A DNA stretch of 64,000 nucleotides from Friedmanniella luteola (GTDB taxonomy: Bacteria > Actinomycetota > Actinomycetes > Propionibacteriales > Propionibacteriaceae). A program made the translations under genes and the position numbers. Location of the stretch: positions 1,364,001 through 1,428,000 of the forward strand of contig NZ_LT629749.1 in assembly GCF_900105065.1 (NCBI RefSeq). The letters run 5' to 3'. This document shows positions 25,736 through 37,588 of the stretch, piece by piece. How positions within the stretch are numbered: the stretch's first letter is position 1; each line of letters begins with the position of its first letter. The notes beneath the pieces are model-generated. The model was not told the DNA's origin and ran no database searches. It saw only the letters and a program-made list of their open reading frames with translations.

Positions 25736-26344
25736 TCAGCGGGCGGCGGCGAGGGCGGTCCGCAGCCGGGCGCGGGCGTCCGGCCACTCCGCCGCGATCA
25801 TCGCGAACTGGACGGTGTCGCGCCAGCTGCCGTCGGGCCGCGTGCGGTGGTGGCGGAGCACGCCCTCCCGCTCGGCGCCCAGCCGTTCGATCGCCGCCTG
25901 CGACCGGGTGTTGCGGATGTCGGTGTGCCACACCACCCGCTCCGCGCGGAGGGTGCTGAACGCGTGCTCCAGCAGCAGCAGCTTGGACTCGGTGTTCAGA
26001 CCGGTCCGCCAGTGCCGTCGGGCCAGCCAGGTGTTCCCGATGGCCAGGCTGCGGCGGACGGGGTCGACCTCGTAGCAGGAGGTGGTGCCGACCAGCTCGC
26101 CCGTGCCGACCAGCCGCTGCGCGAAGGGCTGCTGACCGGGCGTGGTCAGCAGGGTGGCGACGACCCGCCGGGCGGCGGCGAGGTCGGGCACCCGGTAGGA
26201 CAGGTGCGCCGTCACCTCCGCCGACTCCTCGGCCGTGCCGAGCGCGGCCAGGAAGGCGACCGTGTCGGACAGCCGCAGCGGGGTCAGCTCCAGCCGCTCG
26301 CCGCGCAGGGTGACCGGCGCGCCCCACGACCCGCTCCCGCTCAC
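25736..26344 (-). CDS. GNAT-family acetyltransferase (RimJ/RimL-like)
   Basis: 202 aa from GTG 26344, overlapping the stop of the methyltransferase gene (GTGA). The domain runs VTLRGERLELTPLRLSDTVAFLAAL, then LAIGNTWLARRHWRTGLNTESKLLLLEHAFSTLRAERVVWHTDIRNTRSQAAIERLGAEREGVLRHHRTRPDGSWRDTVQFAMI: the GNAT_3 pattern used for N-terminal amino groups or small-molecule amines. The usual R/Q-x-x-G-x-G/A loop is seen as RRHWRTGLN. The substrate cannot be told. Translation is coupled to tam. Confidence 0.88.
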   Translation of the reverse strand: MSGSGSWGAPVTLRGERLELTPLRLSDTVAFLAALGTAEESAEVTAHLSYRVPDLAAARRVVATLLTTPGQQPFAQRLVGTGELVGTTSCYEVDPVRRSLAIGNTWLARRHWRTGLNTESKLLLLEHAFSTLRAERVVWHTDIRNTRSQAAIERLGAEREGVLRHHRTRPDGSWRDTVQFAMIAAEWPDARARLRTALAAAR

Positions 26345-27120
26345 CGGCCCGCCACAACTCGCTGCGCCACCACGAAGACGCGGCGGAACGGCAGCACGGT
26401 GCCGCCAGCGCGCTCCGGGTACGCCGCCGTGAGCCGGGACCGGTACTCGGCCTCGAACGCCGGCCGCTGCTCGTCGTCCAGCGCCTGCAGCACCGGGCGG
26501 GCCCCGGTGCCCGAGATCCAGCGGAACACCGCGTCGGGGCCCGCGAGCACGTGCAGGTAGGTGGTCTCCCAGGCGTCGACGGTGCAGCCGAGCGCGGTCA
26601 GGTCGTCCAGGTAGTCGGCCGGGTCCGCGGCGGCCGGCCGGGCGACGCCCCGGGTCGCGTCGGCGTACCGCGGGTCGGCGGCCAGGGCGTGCAGGAGGGC
26701 GTGGCTCGGCTCGGCGAAGTTCCCCGGGACCTGGAAGGCCAGCCACCCACCCGGTCGGACCGCGGCCAGCAGCCGGGGCAGCAGCACCCGGTGCCCGGGC
26801 ACCCACTGCAGGGTCGCGTTGCTCACCAGCACGTCCACCGGGGCCGCCGGCGTCCACGTGCGCAGGTCGCCCAGGACGAACCGGACCCGCCCGTCGGCGT
26901 GCTCCTGGGCCTGCGCGACCATCTCCGGGGAGGAGTCGACGCCGAGCACCGAGGCCGAGGGCCAGCGCCGGGCCAGGGTCGCCGTGAGCTGACCGGGCCC
27001 GCAGCCGAGGTCGACGACGGTGGCGGGGTCCTCCGCGCCGACGCGGGCGAGCAGGTCCACGAAGGGCCGGCCCCGTTCGTCGGCGAACTGCAGGTACGTG
27101 CTCGGGCTCCAGACCACCAT
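26341..27120 (-). CDS. tam: trans-aconitate 2-methyltransferase-like protein
   Basis: 259 aa from ATG 27120, which follows GGAGGAA; an upstream start at 27159 exists but lacks the ribosome site. It starts MVVWSPSTYLQFADERGRPFVDLLARV, typical of Tam. The SAM-binding motif is VVDLGCGPGQLTATLARRWP (about 35-54), then VLGVDSSPEM and VSNATLQWVPGHR. Late residues LHVLAGPDAVFRWISGTGARPVL match the substrate region. Tam methylates trans-aconitate, an inhibitor of aconitase. It overlaps the GNAT gene downstream. Confidence 0.85.
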   Translation of the reverse strand: MVVWSPSTYLQFADERGRPFVDLLARVGAEDPATVVDLGCGPGQLTATLARRWPSASVLGVDSSPEMVAQAQEHADGRVRFVLGDLRTWTPAAPVDVLVSNATLQWVPGHRVLLPRLLAAVRPGGWLAFQVPGNFAEPSHALLHALAADPRYADATRGVARPAAADPADYLDDLTALGCTVDAWETTYLHVLAGPDAVFRWISGTGARPVLQALDDEQRPAFEAEYRSRLTAAYPERAGGTVLPFRRVFVVAQRVVAGR

Positions 27121-27205
27121 GTCGCGTTCCTCCAGCTCTCTTGACGTCAAGACAACCACGGCGCAGCTGCGCGGGGAAGCCGGGCCGGCGGGCTACCGTG
27201 GCGCC

Positions 27206-27973
27206 ATGACGGCCGACACACCCCTCGCACCGCTGCAGGACGCCGAGGTCCCCACCGCCGACGGCCCCATGCCCGCCCTCGTCGTCCGACCGCCGTCGGG
27301 CAGCGGTCCCGGGCTGGTGCTGGTCCAGGAGATCTTCGGCGTCACCGGCTACATCCGGCAGCGCGCCGCGGACCTCGCCGCCCTCGGCTACCTGGTCGTG
27401 GTGCCCGAGGTCTACTGGCGGCTGCCGGACCACACCCTGCCGGAGGCGGCGGACGACCTGCTGCCGCGGGCGATGGCCCTCGTGCAGCAGCTGGACTGGC
27501 CGGCGGCCGTGCAGGACGTCGCCACCGCGGTCCGGTTCACCCGGGACCTCGACGGCGTCGACGGGCGGGTGGGACTGGTCGGCTTCTGCTTCGGCGGCGG
27601 GCTCGCGTTCAACGTGGCGGCCGTCGAGCCGGTGGAGGCGCTGGTCAGCTACTACGGGTCGGCCCTCGGGGACCTGCTGGCGCTGGCCGAGCAGGTGAGG
27701 ACGCCCAGCCTCCACCACTTCGGCACCGACGACGCGTACGTGCCGCCGTCCACCCAGGACGCCATCCGCCGCGCGGTCACCCCCACCGGCGCCCGGTTCG
27801 TCAGCCACCCCGGTGCCGGGCACGCGTTCGACAACCCGGCACCCGCGTTCCACCACGCCGAGGCGTCGCGCGAGGCCTGGGCGGTGACGGCGGCCTTCCT
27901 CGCCGAGCACCTCCCGCCCCGGGCGGCGGGGGAGTCTTCCGCGGTCCGCACGCCGGCCGGTCCCGGACAGTAG
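27206..27973 (+). CDS. dienelactone hydrolase family protein
   Basis: 255 aa from ATG 27206. Alpha/beta-hydrolase with the family triad: Cys in GLVGFCFGGGLAF (about 126), Asp in FGTDDAYVP (about 175) and His in GAGHAFDNP (about 209), with the supporting Glu in VLVQEIFGVTGYIR (about 41). DLH proteins open lactones in aromatic ring degradation, but many paralogues act on other esters; no ring-cleavage genes are near. Divergent from tam with 85 bases between starts. The Pro-rich C-terminal tail is longer than usual. Confidence 0.85.
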   Translation: MTADTPLAPLQDAEVPTADGPMPALVVRPPSGSGPGLVLVQEIFGVTGYIRQRAADLAALGYLVVVPEVYWRLPDHTLPEAADDLLPRAMALVQQLDWPAAVQDVATAVRFTRDLDGVDGRVGLVGFCFGGGLAFNVAAVEPVEALVSYYGSALGDLLALAEQVRTPSLHHFGTDDAYVPPSTQDAIRRAVTPTGARFVSHPGAGHAFDNPAPAFHHAEASREAWAVTAAFLAEHLPPRAAGESSAVRTPAGPGQ

Positions 27974-28009
27974 GCTCGCGCACATCCGCAGCGGGGGGAA
28001 CGAGGTCGG

Positions 28010-28972
28010 ATGAGCACGTCGGAGAGCACGGGCGCGGCCGGGGCGGCTCCGTCCGCCAACGGGACGGCGCCACGACCGACGCTGTCCATCCTGATCCGCG
28101 TCCGGGGTGCGCTCCCGAACCTGCGCCCGGCCGAGCGCCGGGTGGCCGAGGCCGTGCTGGCCGACCCGGCGAAGGTGTCGGAGAGCTCGATCACCACCGT
28201 CGCCCGGCAGTGCCAGACCTCGGAGACGACGGTGCTGCGGTTCTGCCGCGCCCTCGGCCTGGCCGGCTACCCCGAGCTGCGGATCGCGCTGGCCCGCGCC
28301 GCGCAGTGGGAGGAGACCGACCACGCCGCCGGCGGCCCCGTCACCGGGGTGATCACCAAGACCGACACGCTCGCCGAGGTGGTGGCGAAGGTGACCCACG
28401 CCGACGCGCGCTCCATCGAGGACACGGGCGCGGCGCTCGACGTCGACGTGCTGGAGGCCGCGGTCTCCGCCGTGGCGGCCGCGCGCCGGGTGGACGTCTA
28501 CGGGACCGGGGCGAGCGCCCTGGTCGGGCAGGACCTGCAGCTCAAGCTGCACCGGATCGGCCTGGTGTCCTTCCTCTGGTCCCAGCACCACCAGGCGCTG
28601 GCCTCGGCCGCGCTGCTGGGAGCCGGCGACGTGGCGATCGGCATCTCCCACACGGGGACGACCGCCGAGGTGGTCGACGCCCTCCGGGTGGCCCGGGAGC
28701 GCGGCGCCACGACCATCGGCGTCACCAACTTCGCCGGCTCGGCCATCGCCGAGCACGCCGCGCTCGTGCTCACCACGGCGGCCCGCGAGACCACCTTCCG
28801 CTCCGGCGCCATGTCCAGCCGGATCGCCCAGCTCGCCGTCGTCGACTGCCTGTTCACCGGCGTCGCCCAGCGCTCCTACGACTCGGCGGTCGAGGCCCTG
28901 GAGAACACCTACGTCGTGGTGCAGGCCCGCCGATCGGCGCGGTCGGGGGCGGTCGTCCGGCCGCTCGACTGA
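28010..28972 (+). CDS. RpiR/MurR-type sugar-phosphate regulator
   Basis: 320 aa, ATG start 36 bases after the hydrolase stop. The N-terminal HTH_6 domain is LRPAERRVAEAVLADPAKVSESSITTVARQCQTSETTVLRFCRALGLAGYPELRIALA (about 38-100). The C-terminal SIS domain (about 150-290) has VDVYGTGASALVGQDLQLKLHRIGL, DVAIGISHTGTTAEVVDAL and GATTIGVTNF. Such regulators bind phosphorylated sugars; N-acetylmuramate-6-phosphate is one example. No sugar gene is adjacent, so its target may be the carbohydrate region near 39-50 kb or elsewhere. Confidence 0.88.
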   Translation: MSTSESTGAAGAAPSANGTAPRPTLSILIRVRGALPNLRPAERRVAEAVLADPAKVSESSITTVARQCQTSETTVLRFCRALGLAGYPELRIALARAAQWEETDHAAGGPVTGVITKTDTLAEVVAKVTHADARSIEDTGAALDVDVLEAAVSAVAAARRVDVYGTGASALVGQDLQLKLHRIGLVSFLWSQHHQALASAALLGAGDVAIGISHTGTTAEVVDALRVARERGATTIGVTNFAGSAIAEHAALVLTTAARETTFRSGAMSSRIAQLAVVDCLFTGVAQRSYDSAVEALENTYVVVQARRSARSGAVVRPLD

Positions 28973-29039
28973 GCGGCCCGTCCGCCGGGCCGTCTCGCCT
29001 GGGGGTCCGTGGACCTCCGGGGCGGGACCGGCTGCCACA

Positions 29040-30281
29040 GTGGCGGGCGTGTCCCGCGACCCCGCCGCCCCGGCCCTGCGCTCCGTCGTCGTGCTGGGGC
29101 TGCTGTCGACCTTCGGCCCGCTGTCGCTCGACCTCTACCTGCCCGCCCTGCCCGAGCTGGCCGACGACCTCGCCAGCACCCCCTCCGCCGCCCAGCTGAC
29201 CATCACGGCGTGCCTGGTGGGGCTCGCGCTCGGCCAGCTGGTGGCCGGCCCGCTCTCGGACCGGTTCGGCCGCCGTCGCCCGCTGCTGGTCGGCCTCGTG
29301 GCCTACCTGCTCACCTCCCTGGCCTGCGCGTTCGCGCCGTCGGTGGCGGTGCTCGTCGTCCTCCGGCTGGTGCAGGGCCTGGCCGGCGCCGCCGGGCTGG
29401 TGATCGCGCGCGCGGTGGCCCGCGACCTCTACGAGGGCCGGCGGCTGGTGCTGTTCTTCTCCCGGCTGACCCTGATCTCCGGCCTCGCCCCGGTCGTCGC
29501 GCCGGTCCTCGGCGGCCAGCTGAGCCGGGTGATGAGCTGGCGCGGGATCTTCGTCGTGCTGGCCGGCTTCGGCGCGCTGCTGCTGGTGGCGGGCCTGCTG
29601 CAGCGCGAGACCCTGCCCGCCGAGCGGCGCAGCACCGGCGGGCTGACCACGACGCTGCGCGGCTTCCGGGTGCTGCTGCACGACCGGTTCTTCGTCGGCG
29701 CGGCCCTCTCCGCCGGCCTCGCCGGGGCGTCCATGTTCGCCTACATCTCCGGCGCGACCTTCGTCCTGCAGCGCATCTACGGGTTGTCCGCCCAGGGCTT
29801 CTCGCTCGTGTTCGGGCTGAACTCCGTCGGCATCATGGTGATGAGCCAGGTGGGCGCCCGGCTCAGCCGGCGGCGCTCGCCCGTCGCGGTGCTCGCCCTC
29901 GGGCTGGCGCTCAACCTGCTCGGGGCCTCCGCCCTCGCCGTCACCGTGCTGCTCGACCTGGGGCTCACCTTCCTCGTCCCCTCGCTCTTCGTCATGGTCA
30001 GCGCGCTGGGCCTGGTGTTCCCGACCGCGACGGCACTGGCCATGTCGGACTACCCGGAGCAGGCCGGGACGGCGTCCTCGCTGCTGGGCCTCGGCCAGTT
30101 CGTCTTCGGGGCGGTCGTGGCCCCGCTGGTGGGGATCGCGGGGGAGGGGACGGCGGTGCCGCTCGGCGTCGTCGCCGTGGTGGTCAGCTCGCTGGCCACG
30201 CTGGCCTTCCTGACCCTGGTCCGGCCGGCGGTCCGGGCCCGGTCCGAGGAGGTCCTGCCCAGCACTCCGCCGCCCGCCTGA
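29040..30281 (+). CDS. Bcr/CflA-family multidrug efflux transporter (MFS)
   Basis: 413 aa from GTG 29040 (GTG 29049 also possible; no clear ribosome site, so a leaderless message may start here). Twelve membrane helices. The first loop has the subfamily signature FGPLSLDLYLPALPELA and motif A follows as GPLSDRFGRRRPLLVG (about 82). It ends TLVRPAVRARSEEVLP. Bcr/CflA pumps exchange protons for drugs such as bicyclomycin or chloramphenicol. It stands alone in this direction; the next gene converges. Confidence 0.9.
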   Translation: MAGVSRDPAAPALRSVVVLGLLSTFGPLSLDLYLPALPELADDLASTPSAAQLTITACLVGLALGQLVAGPLSDRFGRRRPLLVGLVAYLLTSLACAFAPSVAVLVVLRLVQGLAGAAGLVIARAVARDLYEGRRLVLFFSRLTLISGLAPVVAPVLGGQLSRVMSWRGIFVVLAGFGALLLVAGLLQRETLPAERRSTGGLTTTLRGFRVLLHDRFFVGAALSAGLAGASMFAYISGATFVLQRIYGLSAQGFSLVFGLNSVGIMVMSQVGARLSRRRSPVAVLALGLALNLLGASALAVTVLLDLGLTFLVPSLFVMVSALGLVFPTATALAMSDYPEQAGTASSLLGLGQFVFGAVVAPLVGIAGEGTAVPLGVVAVVVSSLATLAFLTLVRPAVRARSEEVLPSTPPPA

Positions 30282-30287
30282 TCCGGC

Positions 30288-31094
30288 TCAGGCCTGGGCG
30301 GCGCGGCGGCGCGACTGCCGGACCGTGGTCACGACCACCCCGACCAGCAGGGCGATCGACAGGTACCAGGAGTACTGGGCGACGACCTCGAGGACGTGCA
30401 CCGCGGGCTCGCCGATGCTCCAGCCCAGCCAGATGAGCAGCCCGCGCGTGACGGCGGCGCTCAGCACGTCCACGACCAGGAACTTCCGCAGGCTCATCCC
30501 GGCCGCCGCGACCGTGGCGTAGACGATCGCTCCCGGCAGGAACGGGATGACGTAGCCGAGGGCGATGGCCGCCACGCCGAACCGCTGGGCCAGCCGCTCG
30601 GCCCGGTCCGCGTTGCGGGCGGCGCGGGCGGAGCGGCCGGAGGCCATCTCCAGCATCCCCCGGCCCCACAGCCGGCCCGCCCACCAGTAGATCCAGTCGA
30701 ACTTCACCGCGCCGAACGTGCCCAGCAGCAGGCCGAGCGGCCAGAAGCCGACCCCGGTCGCGGCCAGTGCCCCGATGGTGACGGCGGAGACCCGGGAGCC
30801 GCCGAGGGCGGCGAGCAGGTAGGGGTTGGCGCCCAGCAGCACCGGGCGCAGGGGCAGCAGCACGAGCGCGTAGACCCCGGTCAGGGAGAAGGCGGCCCAG
30901 CAGGCGATGTCCTGGCGGCCCGGGCGGCCCTTCCACGGCATCCGCGGGTCGTCCCACCACTCGCGCGGTGCGTCGGGATCGTCCTGCTCGCGCCCGGTCG
31001 GGCCCGACCCGTCCGACGGGCGCGGGGTGGCGGCGTCGACGTCGGGTGCCGCGTCGGGCTCCGGGGACGGCGAGGCGGGCTCGGGCTCGGGCAC
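30288..31094 (-). CDS. DedA/VTT-domain membrane protein
   Basis: 268 aa from GTG 31094. The N-terminal 65 residues are acidic and Pro-rich, probably disordered in the cytoplasm. The DedA core (about 80-255) has re-entrant and membrane helices: AAFSLTGVYALVLLPLRPVLL, then FGAVKFDWIYWWAGRLWGRG, ERLAQRFGVAAIALGYVIPFLPGAIVYATVAAAGMSLRKFLVVDVLSA. DedA proteins are proposed phospholipid flippases such as the undecaprenyl-phosphate carriers. Conserved proline and glycine residues are present, and arginine in LLPLRPVLLG. Single gene, converging on the efflux pump with a six-base gap. Confidence 0.82.
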   Translation of the reverse strand: MPEPEPASPSPEPDAAPDVDAATPRPSDGSGPTGREQDDPDAPREWWDDPRMPWKGRPGRQDIACWAAFSLTGVYALVLLPLRPVLLGANPYLLAALGGSRVSAVTIGALAATGVGFWPLGLLLGTFGAVKFDWIYWWAGRLWGRGMLEMASGRSARAARNADRAERLAQRFGVAAIALGYVIPFLPGAIVYATVAAAGMSLRKFLVVDVLSAAVTRGLLIWLGWSIGEPAVHVLEVVAQYSWYLSIALLVGVVVTTVRQSRRRAAQA

Positions 31095-31137
31095 GCGCCC
31101 ACGGTAGCGACCCGCACCAGGGTGGGCGGGACGTGAC

Positions 31138-31587
31138 TCAGCTGCGCCGGTGGTAGGCCTCACGCCAGGACGGCACGGTGGGCCGCCACGAGAGCAGCAT
31201 GCGGGCCTCGGCGGGCGTCCGGTCGGCCTTGACGTTGTTGCAGCGGGTGCAGGCGGCGACGGTGTTGAGCCAGGTGTTCTGCCCGCCGCGGGACTGGGGG
31301 AGCAGGTGGTCGACGGTGTCGGCGCTGCCGCCGCAGTAGGCGCAGCGGTGCAGGTCACGCCGCAGCACGCCGCGCTTGGACCAGGCCGGGTTGCGGGCGT
31401 AGAGGAACGTGGTCCGCACGTAGCGGATCAGCCGCAGCACCACCGGCCACGGGTAGGGGCCGATCGAGTGGCCGTCGCGGGCCTCCTCGACGATGGCCAC
31501 CTCGCGGACCAGCATCTTGATCGCGTGCTGGACCGAGACGGTGTGCAGCGCGGTGTTGTCGGTGTTCAGCACGATGACCCCGGACAC
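31138..31587 (-). CDS. HNH endonuclease
   Basis: 149 aa from GTG 31587 after GGAGGTGCGGA. The HNH centre is RDLHRCAYCGGSADTVDHLLPQSRGGQNTWLNTVAACTRCNNVKADRTP (about 79-128): two CxxC zinc knuckles, the DH pair and the Asn. The N-terminus VLNTDNTALHTVSVQHAIKMLVREVAIVEE is conserved in the small actinobacterial HNH family that is present in most genomes as a lone gene. Target unknown; it may act in repair. It lies divergent to the SOS mutasome with its start about 200 bases from imuA'. Confidence 0.9.
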   Translation of the reverse strand: MSGVIVLNTDNTALHTVSVQHAIKMLVREVAIVEEARDGHSIGPYPWPVVLRLIRYVRTTFLYARNPAWSKRGVLRRDLHRCAYCGGSADTVDHLLPQSRGGQNTWLNTVAACTRCNNVKADRTPAEARMLLSWRPTVPSWREAYHRRS

Positions 31588-31753
31588 TCCGCACCTCCTC
31601 CGATCCTCGCGGCCTGGGCCGGTCGTCCGACCGGCCTGACCAGGGTCCACGAGGACGATGATGTCGTCACCAGGATTATGGCGGGCCGGTCAAGGCTCCC
31701 CGTACCCTGTCCCGGTGGGTCGCGTCGCCCTCCACCTCAGGGTGAGACCGCGG

Positions 31754-31782
31754 TTGACGCAATCGAACACGTGTTCGATTAT
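31754..31782 (+). promoter_or_regulatory. LexA (SOS) box inside the mutasome promoter
   Basis: AATCGAACACGTGTTCGATT (31761-31780) is a perfect 20-bp palindrome and contains the actinobacterial LexA consensus TCGAAC-N4-GTTCGA. It sits between a -35 TTGACG (31754-31759) and a -10-like GATTAT (31777-31782), 17 bases apart, so LexA would block RNA polymerase directly. The imuA' start is seven bases beyond. Confidence 0.93.
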
Positions 31783-31788
31783 GGACAG

Positions 31789-32454
31789 GTGACCGCCCTC
31801 CCCTCCGCCGACCGCATCCAGGAGCTGCAGCAGCGCGTCCAGCGGATGCAGGGAGCCGGCGTCACCCGAACGCTCGACAGCCTGCCGGCGCTCGGTGAGG
31901 TGCTGCGGCTGCGGACCGGCGGCGCCTACGCGGTGGACAGCCCCAGCCTGGCCATGGCCCTGATGGCCGGGCCGTCGCAGGCCGGGGAGTGGTGCGCCGT
32001 CGTCGGGGTGCCCGAGCTGGGGCTGGAGGCCGCCGCCGGCTTCGGCGTGGCGCTGGAGCGCACCATCGTGGTGCCGGCTCCGGGCGAGCACTGGCTCAGC
32101 GTCACCGCCGGCCTCGCCGACGTCGTCTCGGTGGTGCTGGTCAAGCCGTCCTCGCCGGTCAGCGAGCACCAGGCCGAGCGGCTGCGCGCCCGGCTCCGCC
32201 AGAAGGACGCCGCGCTGATCTGCTGGGGCCGCTGGCCGCGCTCCGACGCCTCCGTCTCGGTGCTCACCTCCTCCTGGACCGGTCTGGGGCAGGGCCACGG
32301 GCACCTCCAGGGCCGGTCCGTGGAGGTCGGCGTCCGCCGCGGCGGGGCGCCGGAGCGACGGACCTCGCTGTGGCTGCCCGGCGTCGACGCGCGGGTCAGC
32401 CCGGCCGGGCCGGCCGTCCAGCGGGTCCCGCTGACCGCGGTCCGGGCGGGCTGA
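31789..32454 (+). CDS. imuA': ImuA'-type mutasome accessory protein
   Basis: 221 aa from GTG 31789. It is a short RecA/SulA-like protein without a proper Walker A: LQQRVQRMQGAGVTRTLDSLPALGEVLRLRTGGAYAVDSPSLAMALMAGPSQAGEWCAVVGVPELGLEAAAGFGVALERTIVVPAPGEHWLSVTAGLADVVSVVLVK shows the RecA-core outline. ImuA' works with ImuB and DnaE2 in damage-induced mutagenesis, linking RecA to the complex. It is the first gene of the SOS operon, followed by imuB after one base. Confidence 0.9.
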   Translation: MTALPSADRIQELQQRVQRMQGAGVTRTLDSLPALGEVLRLRTGGAYAVDSPSLAMALMAGPSQAGEWCAVVGVPELGLEAAAGFGVALERTIVVPAPGEHWLSVTAGLADVVSVVLVKPSSPVSEHQAERLRARLRQKDAALICWGRWPRSDASVSVLTSSWTGLGQGHGHLQGRSVEVGVRRGGAPERRTSLWLPGVDARVSPAGPAVQRVPLTAVRAG

Positions 32455-32455
32455 G

Positions 32456-34048
32456 GTGGCGGCACTGGTCGAGCGGGGCCCGGTGGCCGCTCCCGCGGAC
32501 CCCACGCCGGCGGGCCGGTCGGAGGCCGGCGGTCGCCGGGTGATGGTCGTCTGGTGCCCGGACTGGCCGGTGGTGGCCGCGGCCCTGCAGCACGAGCTGT
32601 CGCTGGACGCCCCGCTGGCCGTCGTGGAGCGCGGGGAGGTCTTCGCCTGCTCCGCCGCCGCGCGGGCCGAGGGGGTCAAGCGCGGGATGCGCCGCCGCGA
32701 CGCCTCCGCCCGCTGCCCGGAGCTGGTGGTGGTGGACCGCGTGCCGGAGGTGGAGACCCGCAGCTTCGACGCCGTGCTGGCCGCGGTCGAGGAGGTCAGC
32801 GCCGGCGTCGCCCCGGTCAAGCCCGGGCTGTGCGCGCTGACGGTGCCCAGCCGCTTCTACGGCGGTGAGGCGGCCGCGGCCGCGGCCGTGGCCGAGCACC
32901 TCGTCGCGCTCGGCGTCTGGGACTGCCGCACGGGCGTCGCCGACGGCATCTTCGCCGCCGAGCAGGCCGCGCGCCGGGCCGCCACCCAGGACTGCACCGT
33001 GGTGCCGGCGGGCGGCTCGGCGGCCTTCCTCGCCCCGCTGCCGGTCGGGGCGCTCGAGGACGCCGAGCTGGTCAGCCTGCTCCGCCGGTTGGGGCTGCGG
33101 ACGCTCGGGGACTTCGCCGCCCTGCCCGCGCGGGACGTGCTGACCCGGTTCGGCTCGTCCGGTGCCTGGCTGCACCGGCTGGCCCGCGGGGTCGACGACC
33201 GGACGGCGGTCTCCCGGCAGGTGCCGCCGGAGCTGGAGCAGCGGGTGGCCTTCGAGCCGCCGCTGGAGACCATCGAGCCGATCGTCTTCTCCAGCCGGCG
33301 GACCGCCGAGCGGACGGTGACCGAGCTGGCCCGGCACGGCCTGGTCTGCACCGAGGTGCGCGTCGTCGTCACCACCGAGGGTGGCTGGAGCGGCTCCCGG
33401 GTCTGGCTGCACGCGCGCTGGTTCAGCACGGCCGACCTGGTCGACCGGCTCTACTGGCAGCTGCAGGGCGACCCGGCGCCCGACCCGGTGTGCGAGGTGC
33501 GGTTCGTCCCCGAGGCGGTCGAGTCGATGGCCGACCACGGCGAGGGGCTGTGGGGCAGCGCGGCGGACGAGCGGGTGGAGCGCGGCGTCGCCCGGCTGCA
33601 GGGGATGCTCGGCCCCGAGGAGGTGCTGGCGCCCGCCGTCCAGGGCGGCCGCGGCCCGCGGGAGCGGCAGTCGCTGACGCCGTGGGGGGAGCGGGCGGTC
33701 TCGTCCCGGCCGGCGGGGCTGCCCTGGCCGGGCTCCATCCCGCCGCCCGCCCCGGCCCGGGTGTTCCGCGAGCCGCAGTCCGCGCTCGTCACCGGCGTCG
33801 ACGGCCGGCCGGTCGCGGTGACCGAGCGCGGGCTGGTCACCGGGGAGCCGACGCTGTTCACCGTCGACCGGATGGCCCCGCCCACCCAGGTGCAGGCCTG
33901 GGCCGGGCCCTGGCCGATCGACGAGCTGTGGTGGGACCCCGCCCAGGCCCGGCGGGTGGCCCGGTTCCAGGTCGTCGGGGTGGACGGCAGCGCCTGGCTG
34001 CTGGTCGTGGAGGACGGCCGCTGGTGGTGCGAGGCGCGCTATGACTAG
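32456..34048 (+). CDS. imuB: ImuB, catalytically inactive Y-family polymerase homologue
   Basis: 530 aa, GTG start one base after the imuA' stop. The Y-family fold is visible (VVWCPDWPVVAAALQHEL near 27, AEGVKRGMRRRDASARCPELVV near 75, SAGVAPVKPGLCALTV near 115), but the catalytic acidic residues are absent: the first motif is WCPDWPVVAA instead of DMDAFFAS. RQSLTPWGER near 404 is a likely beta-clamp-binding motif, comparable with QLPLWG of the mycobacterial protein. The C-terminal 110 residues (PARVFREPQSALV...WWCEARYD) bind the partners. ImuB acts as the hub that holds DnaE2 at the clamp. Confidence 0.93.
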   Translation: MAALVERGPVAAPADPTPAGRSEAGGRRVMVVWCPDWPVVAAALQHELSLDAPLAVVERGEVFACSAAARAEGVKRGMRRRDASARCPELVVVDRVPEVETRSFDAVLAAVEEVSAGVAPVKPGLCALTVPSRFYGGEAAAAAAVAEHLVALGVWDCRTGVADGIFAAEQAARRAATQDCTVVPAGGSAAFLAPLPVGALEDAELVSLLRRLGLRTLGDFAALPARDVLTRFGSSGAWLHRLARGVDDRTAVSRQVPPELEQRVAFEPPLETIEPIVFSSRRTAERTVTELARHGLVCTEVRVVVTTEGGWSGSRVWLHARWFSTADLVDRLYWQLQGDPAPDPVCEVRFVPEAVESMADHGEGLWGSAADERVERGVARLQGMLGPEEVLAPAVQGGRGPRERQSLTPWGERAVSSRPAGLPWPGSIPPPAPARVFREPQSALVTGVDGRPVAVTERGLVTGEPTLFTVDRMAPPTQVQAWAGPWPIDELWWDPAQARRVARFQVVGVDGSAWLLVVEDGRWWCEARYD

Positions 34049-34072
34049 GCCGTCTGCTCCGCTCCCCGACCC

Positions 34073-34097
34073 CCCTTCGACGAGCTCAGGACAGCGG
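34073..34097 (-). repeat. dispersed short repeat between imuB and dnaE2
   Basis: On the minus strand it reads CTGTCCTGAGCTCGTCGAAG; the same family appears at 52978-53029 (CCCTGAGCCCGTCGAAGGG). It fills most of the 60-base imuB-dnaE2 gap. Confidence 0.55.
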
Positions 34098-34108
34098 GAG
34101 GTGGCGCC

Positions 34109-37570
<3,462 letters not shown>

Positions 37571-37588
37571 CGGTCCCGGCCGGCCCGG

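Noticed and set aside
25736-29038. 1100-codon leftward frame, possible giant protein
   Set aside because: Only the first-read 202 codons from GTG 26344 form a GNAT domain; the rest is antisense to the methyltransferase-opposed, hydrolase and RpiR genes.
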